12,909 bases of DNA, taken from Nitrospira sp. UBA6493 (GTDB lineage: Bacteria; Nitrospirota; Nitrospiria; Nitrospirales; Nitrospiraceae). The notes below the pieces were generated by a model. The model was given only the letters and a program-made list of their open reading frames with translations, did not search any database and was not told the DNA's origin. How positions within the stretch are numbered: the first letter of the stretch is position 1; each line of letters begins with the position of its first letter. The stretch is taken from contig DJMJ01000036.1 in NCBI GenBank assembly GCA_002435325.1, positions 1-12,909 of the forward strand, written 5' to 3'. This document shows, in pieces, positions 7,002 through 12,890 of this stretch. Position numbers and translations under genes: made by a program.

Positions 7002-7586
7002 CTATCCTGCGAGATCCAGAAGCCATTCTTCCCGCATACTGCCCGATACCGGCGCCTCGGCCCGATAATCACCGTGTTGCACCGTCATCGAAACCGGCTG
7101 GCGCAGATTGGCAAACGCGGCCTTCATGGAAGCGGTCGGCCGGAACCGCACGAAATGCACGGCGCTGATTTTGGTCTCATGGCTATGCCCGCCCTCAAAT
7201 TCGCCGAAGACCCGCTCATGGCCGGCCACTATCGCAACCTTCTGGCCATGATCCAATCCCATGAATCCATCGAGCCACTCTTTCATTTTGGCTTCATCTG
7301 TAATCTCGATCAAGAGGGTGGCGCTCAATTCACCGACTGCCGGCAACAGGGCATTGTAGACGTCCAACTCTTCTTGCACCTTTGCCGGATCAACGATCTG
7401 CTCGACACGGACCATCTCCTGGATCTGAAACTGGAGGGTCTCCCGATTCTCGAACACCAGCGTGATCAGTGGGCCGATGGAGAGACGCCGCCGCTGTTTG
7501 AGCGCAATGATGCGGCGGCGGAACTCCTCCCGCTGCCGGTCATACTCGGCAGAGGGGATAACTTCGTCTAGCGTGATACTCTTCAT
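7002..7586 (-). CDS. DUF3501 family protein
   Basis: A 194-residue soluble protein that I assign to DUF3501, a family of unknown function which I recall as commonly encoded next to rubrerythrin and an HdrD/GlpC-like Fe-S protein. Both are present here, upstream on the same strand. Recognisable parts are the N-terminal MKSITLDEVIPSAEYDRQR, the stretch TLVFENRETLQFQIQEMVR (about 42-60), VDPAKVQEELDVYNALLP, and a His pair in GGHSHETKIS (134, 136) that might bind metal. The start is set at the ATG at 7586 because the frame upstream of it overlaps the Fe-S gene and shows no family-like sequence. The gap to the Fe-S gene is 64 bases, and the PTPS-like gene follows after 9 bases. Confidence 0.8.
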   Translation of the reverse strand: MKSITLDEVIPSAEYDRQREEFRRRIIALKQRRRLSIGPLITLVFENRETLQFQIQEMVRVEQIVDPAKVQEELDVYNALLPAVGELSATLLIEITDEAKMKEWLDGFMGLDHGQKVAIVAGHERVFGEFEGGHSHETKISAVHFVRFRPTASMKAAFANLRQPVSMTVQHGDYRAEAPVSGSMREEWLLDLAG

Positions 7587-7650
7587 CGCTGTTCTCTGCT
7601 CCGCTGCTTGCAGCACTCGTGACGCGTACCGCGTAGCATGTAACGACCTC

Positions 7651-8925
7651 TCATGACGGCAACCCGTAGGCGTCACGCACGATCTGGATGGGATGTTTGG
7701 CCGCCTTCCCGCCGACATGCGCCGATGCGCCGGCCTGATCGAGCTGCAACCCGGCCAACGGACAGTCCGACGCCACAAGATCGGCAGGGGCTTGCTCGAT
7801 GGCCCGCACGGCCTTCTTGGCAATCGTCATCGAGAGGGGGAAAAATTCCGTCTTGGCGGACCAGGACCCGTCATGACCGGAGCATTTCTCGATCATCTCG
7901 ACCTGCGCCCCGGCACATTCCATCAACTCTTTCGACTTAAACCCGATGTTCTGGTCCCTAAGATGACAGGGAATCTGGTAGGCCACACGTCCTGGGTTGT
8001 TCACAAAATCCGTCGCGAGCGCCCCTTCGCGCTTGAGCTTCATCAGGTATTCGCAGATATCGAAGGTGTGTTCACTGATTGTCTTGGGTTCGTCCCCGGC
8101 GAGCAGTTCCGGATATTCCCGCTTGAGCATGAGGCTGCAACTGGGCACCGGCACGACAATGTCGTACCCCTCCTTCACCCACGGGAGCAGCGAGCACACA
8201 TTCGCCTGCGCCGCTTTCTGCATCGCCACTGTATCGCCGATGTCGAAGGACGGCATCCCGCAACATTGCTGATCCGGCACGACGACCTGAACGCCGTTTT
8301 TTTCCAGCACCTGCACCGTCGCCTTCCCCACATCGGAGGCTTGATAATTCACCAAGCAACTGGCGAATAACGCCACCTTCTTCTGCGGCGGCTTGGTGGG
8401 AGACGGCGCCGGTCTGCGTTGAAACCAGCGGACAAACGTTTCTGGTGAAAAATGCATGATGCGGCGGTCGCGATGCACACCCAGGACCCGCTCCATCACC
8501 TGACGCAGGCCGCCGAGCGACAGCACCCAATTGGTGAGAGGCGCCACGATCGTGGAGAGGCGCCCGATCACGTCCGTCTGGATTAACAGGCGATCCCTCC
8601 AGCGCACGCCCCGCTCAGCGGCAAACCGCTGCTTCCACAAGACCATGAGCTTGGGAAAATCCAGCGCGTATTGATGCGGCGGCGTATAGGGGCAGTGGTT
8701 GTAACAGAGCTTGCAGTAGTAGCACTCATCGACCACCCGCTGATGCTCGGCCGACATGACCTGCTCAACATGGCCGTCGTGTCGATCGACGCCGTCGAGG
8801 AGCGTATTGAACGAAGGGCAGAGGTTGAAGCAGCGGCGGCACCCGTCACAGATTTCATAAATCCGCAACGTGTCCTTCTCCAGCTGTGCCGGATCGACGG
8901 GATGGATGAGGCTCAGACCTTTCAC
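7651..8925 (-). CDS. HdrD/GlpC-like protein with two 4Fe-4S motifs and two CCG domains
   Basis: A predicted electron-transfer protein of the heterodisulfide-reductase/GlpC type, 424 residues from the GTG at 8925. The N-terminal half binds two 4Fe-4S clusters through CDGCRRCFNLCP (Cys26, 29, 32, 36) and CYYCKLCYNHCP (Cys68, 71, 74, 78). The C-terminal half holds two CCG domains. The first is complete: Cys190 (FASCL), CCG at 221-223 and Cys263 (PSCSL). The second has Cys320 (IPCHL), CSG at 348-350 instead of CCG, and Cys388 (SDCPL). There are no membrane spans. An ATG at 9000 is in frame, but the 25 extra residues do not look like the family and the ATG sits inside the hairpin that ends the rubrerythrin gene, so GTG 8925 is preferred. 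Context suggests it passes electrons to rubrerythrin. Confidence 0.88.
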   Translation of the reverse strand: MKGLSLIHPVDPAQLEKDTLRIYEICDGCRRCFNLCPSFNTLLDGVDRHDGHVEQVMSAEHQRVVDECYYCKLCYNHCPYTPPHQYALDFPKLMVLWKQRFAAERGVRWRDRLLIQTDVIGRLSTIVAPLTNWVLSLGGLRQVMERVLGVHRDRRIMHFSPETFVRWFQRRPAPSPTKPPQKKVALFASCLVNYQASDVGKATVQVLEKNGVQVVVPDQQCCGMPSFDIGDTVAMQKAAQANVCSLLPWVKEGYDIVVPVPSCSLMLKREYPELLAGDEPKTISEHTFDICEYLMKLKREGALATDFVNNPGRVAYQIPCHLRDQNIGFKSKELMECAGAQVEMIEKCSGHDGSWSAKTEFFPLSMTIAKKAVRAIEQAPADLVASDCPLAGLQLDQAGASAHVGGKAAKHPIQIVRDAYGLPS

Positions 8926-8973
8926 GGTCGGTATTGTCTCCCGATGAGAGGCGAGAACACAAGGCGGAAAGAG

Positions 8974-9009
8974 GAAGGGTGGACCAAGCCTCAGCTCCAT
9001 CCACCCTTC
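8974..9009 (-). terminator. Hairpin behind rubrerythrin, likely terminator or attenuator
   Basis: GAAGGGTGGA (8974-8983) and TCCACCCTTC (9000-9009) form a perfect 10-bp stem around a 16-base loop that can fold a further AGC/GCT stem. It begins 24 bases after the rubrerythrin stop and on the minus strand is followed by the pyrimidine-rich CCTCTTTCC. Partial termination here would make rubrerythrin more abundant than the downstream Fe-S protein. Confidence 0.6.
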
Positions 9010-9032
9010 ACAGACGTTCCGTCAGACCTGAA

Positions 9033-9461
9033 TTAGCCCTGCTTCAGGCTGTCGAGTCCCTTCTGGAACCGATTGGCATGGGAGCGCTCCGCTTTGGCCA
9101 GCGTCTCGAACCACTCGGCGAGCTCGGCAAACCCTTCGTCCCGCGCCGTCTTCGCCATGCCCGGGTACATCTGGGTATATTCGTAGGTCTCACCCTCGAT
9201 CGCGGACTTGAGATTGGCTTCGGTATTGCCGATCGGCACCCCGGTGGCCGGGTCGCCGACTTCCTTCAAGAAGTCGAGGTGGCCGAACGCGTGACCGGTT
9301 TCGGCTTCCGACGTGTCGCGGAACAATCCGCCCACATCGGGATACCCCTCAATATCCGCGCGCCGCGCGAAATACAGATAGCGCCGGTTCGCCTGCGATT
9401 CGCCGGCAAACGCGTGCTTCAAATTCTCGTGGCTCTTGGTCCCCTTCAAACTGTTTCCCAT
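9033..9461 (-). CDS. Rubrerythrin (diiron domain only)
   Basis: A 142-residue ferritin-like diiron protein, a peroxide reductase in anaerobes and microaerophiles. The four helices carry the expected carboxylate/His pattern: GESQANRRYLYFARRADIEG (helix A), SEAETGHAFGHL (helix B, E-x2-H), GETYEYTQMYPGMAKTA (helix C) and KAERSHANRF (helix D, E-x2-H). The usual C-terminal rubredoxin domain with its CxxC pairs is absent, and the protein ends at LKQG. It therefore needs a separate electron donor, and the adjacent Fe-S protein is the obvious candidate. The ATG at 9461 has a strong purine-rich site (TAGGAGGAGGG) at good spacing, so the 14-residue upstream extension of the frame is not used. It is the first gene of a minus-strand run leading into the Fe-S, DUF3501 and PTPS-like genes. 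Confidence 0.92.
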   Translation of the reverse strand: MGNSLKGTKSHENLKHAFAGESQANRRYLYFARRADIEGYPDVGGLFRDTSEAETGHAFGHLDFLKEVGDPATGVPIGNTEANLKSAIEGETYEYTQMYPGMAKTARDEGFAELAEWFETLAKAERSHANRFQKGLDSLKQG

Positions 9462-9526
9462 TATCTTCCCTCCTCCTACGCAAGAATCGATTGGTGCTGA
9501 CACCTTCCCTAATTATTCATCTAGGC

Positions 9527-9555
9527 CGTATAACATAGCCGCCGCGTGGGATCAA
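9527..9555 (-). promoter_or_regulatory. Candidate promoter for the rubrerythrin operon
   Basis: On the minus strand, TTGATC (9550-9555) and TATACG (9527-9532) are separated by 17 bases. This would give a leader of about 60 bases before the ATG at 9461. A CCTA/TAGG pair flanking ten A/T-rich bases (9508-9525) lies just downstream and could be an operator. Both calls rest on pattern only. Confidence 0.35.
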
Positions 9556-9568
9556 CGGCCCAGAAGGC

Positions 9569-10129
9569 TCATGGCGCTCCGGACCACCGCGGCAGATCGC
9601 CACCCATCTCCGCTAACGTCTTATACGAAGCATCTTTTGGCGACACCACCGGATTCTTGGTCGGCCATTCGATTGCCAATCCGGGATCATCCCAACGAAT
9701 GCCCCGCTCATCCGATGGCGTATAATAATCGGTGCATTTGTACAGAAATCCCGCCCGCTCGCTCAGCACACAAAATCCATGGGCAAACCCAGGAGGGATA
9801 TACATCTGTCGGCCATTGTCGGCGGACAGTTCGACTCCGTACCACTGCCGAAAGGTCGGCGATCCCTTTCGGATATCGACCGCTACATCAAACACCCGTC
9901 CCTCAACGACCATCACCAGCTTCCCCTGAGGGCGGGTGAGCTGATAATGCAATCCCCGCAAGACATTCGCCTGAGACCAGGAAAAATTGTCCTGAACGAA
10001 CGGAGTGGTAATACCGGCCTCTCGATAGCGCGCCTGATGATAGGTCTCCACGAAAGCCCCGCGCGCATCGCGCCAGAGCGCCGGTTCGATAAGCAACAGG
10101 CCGGCCAGTGGAGTAGTCTTAATCTGCAT
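9569..10129 (-). CDS. rfbC: dTDP-4-dehydrorhamnose 3,5-epimerase
   Basis: A 186-residue cupin-fold epimerase that makes dTDP-4-dehydro-L-rhamnose, the third step of dTDP-L-rhamnose synthesis for surface polysaccharide. Family landmarks are WRDARGAFVETYH (19-31), VQDNFSWSQANVLRGLHYQ with the catalytic base His61, the PQGKLV lysine (Lys70), GRVFDVAVDIRKGSPTF with Asp85, the cupin turn YIPPGFAHGF (110-119), YKCTDYYTPSDERGIRW with the candidate acid tyrosine, and the terminal SPKD. Length is normal. The ATG at 10129 overlaps the 3' end of the preceding gene by 11 bases, with GGTGGA just before it. The other rhamnose genes (rfbA, rfbB, rfbD) are not in this window, so the gene is separated from its usual cluster or is recruited to another sugar pathway. 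Confidence 0.95.
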   Translation of the reverse strand: MQIKTTPLAGLLLIEPALWRDARGAFVETYHQARYREAGITTPFVQDNFSWSQANVLRGLHYQLTRPQGKLVMVVEGRVFDVAVDIRKGSPTFRQWYGVELSADNGRQMYIPPGFAHGFCVLSERAGFLYKCTDYYTPSDERGIRWDDPGLAIEWPTKNPVVSPKDASYKTLAEMGGDLPRWSGAP

Positions 10130-10526
10130 GTCCACCTGCCGGATCGACAATATCGGGTCCTTCGGGGTACAGTTGCTGCAGCCGGTCAATGAGCGGCTGA
10201 GCCGCCGGGGTGCTGGACTGCGTCGGTTCGCTAGGCGGATGGTCCCAGGTAATGGTGCGGATGCCGGCCTCGCGCAAGATCGAGCGGATCGCCTCCAGAC
10301 AGGCTTCCAGGGTCAGCTCGTCGCCATAGCGAAGATCCAGGACCCGTTCCTGCCTCAGCGTGGGAGGCGGATCGGTATTCACAAACGCCCAACAGCGATC
10401 GAAAATCGCCTGGCGCACCACCGGGGGAATATTCAGCGAGTCGAGATCAGAGGTACAGAGCGCCGATACAAACAGCACAAATTGGAGATCCGGCATCCCT
10501 GGGTCATTGAGATCGAGCGATTGCAT
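10119..10526 (-). CDS. Hypothetical protein translationally coupled to rfbC
   Basis: I do not recognise this protein. From the ATG at 10526 it has 135 residues. It is acidic and soluble, with hydrophobic segments LQFVLFVSALC and the helix-like TLEACLEAIRSILREAG, several cysteines and a proline/threonine-rich stretch near the C-terminus (PSEPTQSSTPAAQP). Its stop overlaps the start of rfbC by 11 bases, which argues strongly that it is translated. The frame stays open upstream to a TTG at 10622, and the sequence between (for example HGAEAVDSEVLSTDNG) is plausible protein. The true start is therefore uncertain, and a longer form would reach the divergent ThiS-like gene. No good ribosome-binding site settles it. 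Confidence 0.6.
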   Translation of the reverse strand: MQSLDLNDPGMPDLQFVLFVSALCTSDLDSLNIPPVVRQAIFDRCWAFVNTDPPPTLRQERVLDLRYGDELTLEACLEAIRSILREAGIRTITWDHPPSEPTQSSTPAAQPLIDRLQQLYPEGPDIVDPAGGHAD

Positions 10527-10621
10527 AACGAGGCCATTATCGGTGGACAACACCTCCGAGTCAACGGCTTCGGCCCCGTGCCACCGACACCAGCGCCACA
10601 GAAACAAAGGAGTTGCCGACA

Positions 10622-10897
10622 ATGGTCACCATCATGCTCACAGGCCAACTGCAAACGGCCGACGGAGAACGCGATCTGGCCTGCGAAATCCCCGCATCGA
10701 TGTCCGTCCGGCAGGTCATTCAGCGCCAAGGCGTGCAACTTCGCCATCTCTTGCAGCTCCTGCGCGAAAAGAAAGTCCTGGTCACAATCAATAAACGCAT
10801 TGCGAGCGAAGACTCGCTGGTGCAAGACGGGGATGCCATCCGCCTGGTCGGTCACGACGGGATGGGGGGAAGCGGCCTTGGGCCGTCCCACGTATAA
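10622..10897 (+). CDS. ThiS/MoaD-like beta-grasp sulfur-carrier-type protein
   Basis: A 91-residue ubiquitin-like protein. The N-terminal strands VTIMLTGQLQTADGERDLACEI, the helix SVRQVIQRQGVQLRHLLQLL and the strand/turn KVLVTINKRIASEDSLVQDGDAIRLVG follow the ThiS/MoaD plan, including the hallmark DGD before the last strand. Carriers of this family end in Gly-Gly, which is adenylated and thiocarboxylated. Here Gly82-Gly83 is followed by eight more residues (SGLGPSHV), so the protein either needs cleavage, uses another glycine, or is not a sulfur carrier. AAAGGAG at 10606-10612 lies 9 bases before the ATG, which fixes the start. No thiamine or molybdopterin gene is adjacent. The function is therefore open, although the fold assignment is fairly safe. 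Confidence 0.75.
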   Translation: MVTIMLTGQLQTADGERDLACEIPASMSVRQVIQRQGVQLRHLLQLLREKKVLVTINKRIASEDSLVQDGDAIRLVGHDGMGGSGLGPSHV

Positions 10898-10918
10898 GAT
10901 TTCGGCGGGAGACAAACA

Positions 10919-10955
10919 GAACGGGCCGGCTTCCTCAATGGAATCCGGCCCGTTC
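10919..10955. terminator. Strong bidirectional hairpin between convergent genes
   Basis: GAACGGGCCGG (10919-10929) and CCGGCCCGTTC (10945-10955) form an 11-bp perfect stem. After one mismatch it continues as TTCC/GGAA around a TCAAT loop. It lies 21 bases after the ThiS-like stop and 72 bases beyond the HU stop, so it can serve both. On the minus strand the stem is followed by CTGTTTGTC, a weak T-tract; the plus side has none. The rest of the 130-base gap shows nothing else I can support. Confidence 0.7.
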
Positions 10956-11027
10956 GATGTCGTCATCTGCAGCGGATTAAGCCTGATGAAAGGCCATGGC
11001 GCTGCATGGCGTCTGACGGAAATCCTG

Positions 11028-11315
11028 TTACTTCTTCCCGAGGATTGCGTCCTTCGCCACCTTCGCGACGCGGAACTTCACCACGCGCTTGGCTGGAATC
11101 TTGATCGGCTCGCCCGTCTGCGGGTTCCGGCCCATGCGGGCTTTGCGGTTGGCCAGCACCAATTTGCCAATACCGGGCACCGTGAACACATTCTTGGCTT
11201 CACGATAGGCCAAGGCGGCGAAGTCGTCCATCATCTGGACGGCGGCCTTCTTGGTCAAGCCGGTCTTTTGGGCCATGTAATCGGCGATCTGCGATTTCGT
11301 CATTGACTTTGCCAT
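11028..11315 (-). CDS. HU-family DNA-binding protein
   Basis: A 95-residue nucleoid-associated protein that bends DNA as a dimer. The N-terminal helices MTKSQIADYMAQKTGLTKKA and VQMMDDFAALAYREA form the dimer core. GIGKLVLANRKARMGRNPQTGEPIKIPA makes the DNA-gripping arm, with the signature RNPQTGE and the tip proline. The tail KFRVAKVAKDAILGKK is basic. The arm strand begins FTVPGIGKLVLANR where many HU proteins have V-x-L-x-GFGxF, a common variation. The ribosome-binding site AAGGAGG (11323-11329, minus strand) is 7 bases before the ATG. A good promoter lies about 140 bases upstream, leaving a long leader. Confidence 0.94.
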   Translation of the reverse strand: MAKSMTKSQIADYMAQKTGLTKKAAVQMMDDFAALAYREAKNVFTVPGIGKLVLANRKARMGRNPQTGEPIKIPAKRVVKFRVAKVAKDAILGKK

Positions 11316-11375
11316 TCGAGAACCTCCTTGGAAGTGAGAGAAAGTAAGAACACAGACTCGATGTTGCTTCGCCTC

Positions 11376-11393
11376 TCTTGCAAATCTTGCAAA
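11376..11393 (-). repeat. Tandem 9-base repeat in the HU leader
   Basis: The nonamer TCTTGCAAA occurs twice without a break, at 11376-11384 and 11385-11393 (TTTGCAAGA twice on the coding strand). It lies between the candidate HU promoter and the start codon, within the 315-base gap 11316-11630. It may be a protein-binding direct repeat or chance. Apart from this and the HU promoter, I see no gene or RNA in that gap. Confidence 0.45.
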
Positions 11394-11460
11394 CGCCCTG
11401 ACTCAAAGTCGTGTAGCGGAAAACCTTGCTCCGATGCGTGTTACCGCTAAAACCCGGGAG

Positions 11461-11489
11461 AGTGTAGCCAAGAGTCTCCAGGCTGTCAA
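11461..11489 (-). promoter_or_regulatory. Promoter candidate for the HU gene
   Basis: On the minus strand there is a perfect TTGACA (11484-11489), then 17 bases, then TACACT (11461-11466). This is the best sigma70-type match seen in the window. Transcription would start near 11454, giving a leader of about 140 bases before the HU start codon. Confidence 0.65.
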
Positions 11490-11630
11490 CGGGAAAAGCG
11501 CCCATCTGGCGTGGGGAACAGCCGACGGGGCCCCCTTGCAGTTCCAAGACACCCAGGGGTAGAGTAGCCATCAGATTCGCCAGTAGCCGAGCTTACCCTC
11601 ATCCATGCTGACTGGGGCGAAAGGATTACC

Positions 11631-12188
11631 ATGGGCAAGGAACTCCCGATTCTTCCGGCAGCGGCACAGCCGTCATCGTCCGAACAGGCTGAAACATTTG
11701 TCTATTCCCGCGTATTCTGCCAGAAGGAAAACTCGCCGCCGATCAGGCTCTTGATCGACTTCCTCAAAGCCCGTGGCCAAACACCGATCGTCCCGTCCAA
11801 CATCGACGATGCTGCGCTCGATGAATGGGCCTGGGTCAGGATATCCCTGGGCTATCACCGCGATCGCCAGCCGGTCCAGCTCTTTTGCGTCCGCGACCGG
11901 GGAAGCTACCAGGATGTATTTGAACAGGAACAGAAACAATTTGTGGACCTTCTGACCGCCTACGAGGATATCGAGGCGACGCTGGCGCAGGAATACGTCA
12001 ACCGCGCGCGGTTCATCCTGACGACCCGCTTCTCCAAATCAGACATGACCGAAGAAGGGTATGATTTCAATGGCTGGATTCTGGAGTTCTATCAGGAGCA
12101 ATGCAACGGCATCGTGCAGATAGACGACCAGGGCTTCTATTCCCCCAAGGGTGACCTCATCGTTGACATGGCCCCCCAAGAGGAGTAG
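11631..12188 (+). CDS. Hypothetical protein upstream of a YkgJ-type protein
   Basis: A 185-residue acidic soluble protein that I do not recognise. The first 20 or so residues are Ala/Pro/Ser-rich and probably disordered. A globular part follows with VYSRVFCQKENSPPIRLLID, aromatic strand WAWVRISLGYHRD, RQPVQLFCVRDRG, a long helical stretch FEQEQKQFVDLLTAYEDIE with further helix to about 120, and a C-terminal part FNGWILEFYQEQCNGIVQID ending in GDLIVDMAPQEE. There is no signal peptide or membrane span. AAAGGA at 11620-11625 lies 5 bases before the ATG. The next gene begins within 3-6 bases of the stop and its ribosome-binding site lies inside this gene's last codons, so the two are coupled and may work together. 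Confidence 0.8.
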   Translation: MGKELPILPAAAQPSSSEQAETFVYSRVFCQKENSPPIRLLIDFLKARGQTPIVPSNIDDAALDEWAWVRISLGYHRDRQPVQLFCVRDRGSYQDVFEQEQKQFVDLLTAYEDIEATLAQEYVNRARFILTTRFSKSDMTEEGYDFNGWILEFYQEQCNGIVQIDDQGFYSPKGDLIVDMAPQEE

Positions 12189-12194
12189 CCGTTG

Positions 12195-12830
12195 GTGTCG
12201 ACCGCTTCTCCAAGGGCGGATAGGCTTTCCACACTCGCTCAAAAAACTTCACACTGGTTTGACCGGGCTCATGCCGCACTCCTCGGCCAAGTCCCTTGTC
12301 AGGCTGGCTGTTACCGTTGCTGCATTGGCCCATTCCCCATCACAATTCTCGACCGCACACAAATCCAGCGCGGCCTGCTCCAACTCTCAGACCGACAGCG
12401 CCAAGCCATTCAAGAAAGGGCCATCGCTCATGCCGCTTCCATGGAAGCGGCATTCCCGCAACTCGCCGCCTCCCCCTTCCTCGATCGCTGGCCAGACACG
12501 CTGGTCGAACAGCTCGTCGAGCAGTTTGCCGACCTGCCCTGTCCGGCGCTCGCCCCTGACGGCCGCTGTGCGATCTATGCCTTTCGCCCCCTCACCTGCC
12601 GGTCCATGGGAATCCCGTCGGAAGAGACCGGAAGGGTAGAGGGAGCTTGCGACATTCAAACGTCTATTCCTATTATTCGACTCTCTCAGGCTCTTCGTTT
12701 GGAAGAAGAACAGCTGGCCGGAGAAGAAGCCGCGCAACTGGCGACTCAGCAACAAGTGGAACCCACAGAGGGAGAAGAACTCCTCCTCCCTTATGCCTTT
12801 CTCCCAGAAAATCCCCACGAAACAAGATAA
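12195..12830 (+). CDS. YkgJ/CxxCxxCC-type cysteine-cluster protein
   Basis: A 211-residue protein of the YkgJ-type zinc- or iron-binding cysteine-cluster family, whose biochemical role is generally unknown. The first cluster is CQAGCYRCC (Cys35, 39, 42, 43 counted from the GTG), followed by the hydrophobic stretch IGPFPITILD. The second half-cluster is LPCPALAPDGRCAIYAFRPLTCRSMG (split here as LPCPALAPDG and RCAIYAFRPLTC; Cys116, 125, 135), with Cys152 further on. The R-P-x-x-C-R ending is characteristic. A Glu/Gln-rich helical tail (about 168-195) follows. TTG 12192 or GTG 12195 could be the start; AGGAG at 12181-12185 gives a better spacing, 9 bases, to the GTG. Coupled to the preceding hypothetical gene, and followed by a tRNA on the same strand. 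Confidence 0.85.
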   Translation: MSTASPRADRLSTLAQKTSHWFDRAHAALLGQVPCQAGCYRCCIGPFPITILDRTQIQRGLLQLSDRQRQAIQERAIAHAASMEAAFPQLAASPFLDRWPDTLVEQLVEQFADLPCPALAPDGRCAIYAFRPLTCRSMGIPSEETGRVEGACDIQTSIPIIRLSQALRLEEEQLAGEEAAQLATQQQVEPTEGEELLLPYAFLPENPHETR

Positions 12831-12839
12831 ATCTCCGCC

Positions 12840-12869
12840 TAGACAGAGTCTTTTCTCCTGTGCTATGGT
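12840..12869 (+). promoter_or_regulatory. Candidate promoter for the tRNA gene
   Basis: TAGACA (12840-12845) and TATGGT (12864-12869) are 18 bases apart, with an extended -10 TG at 12861-12862. The start would fall near 12876, about 15 bases before the mature tRNA end. Confidence 0.5.
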
Positions 12870-12890
12870 AGCCACTCTTTGCTTGCGGGA

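Noticed and set aside
7587..7823. 79-residue N-terminal extension of the DUF3501 protein
   Set aside because: It overlaps the Fe-S gene in another frame and its Arg/Pro-rich translation looks like an off-frame reading. The ATG at 7586 starts the family-like sequence.
7693..8370. 225-residue plus-strand open frame
   Set aside because: Antisense to the Fe-S/CCG gene, whose cysteine motifs are unmistakable.
9508..9525. CCTA-N10-TAGG as an Rrf2/IscR-like operator before rubrerythrin
   Set aside because: Only four bases of dyad symmetry; too short to support as a named site.
10128..11306. 392-residue open frame on the plus strand
   Set aside because: It runs antisense through the unknown gene and HU and in another frame through the ThiS-like gene, across a strong terminator hairpin. 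Its translation has no protein-like features.
11536..11565. TTGCAG and TAGAGT as a promoter for the gene at 11631
   Set aside because: Only about half the -35 bases match and the spacing is 18; too weak to list.
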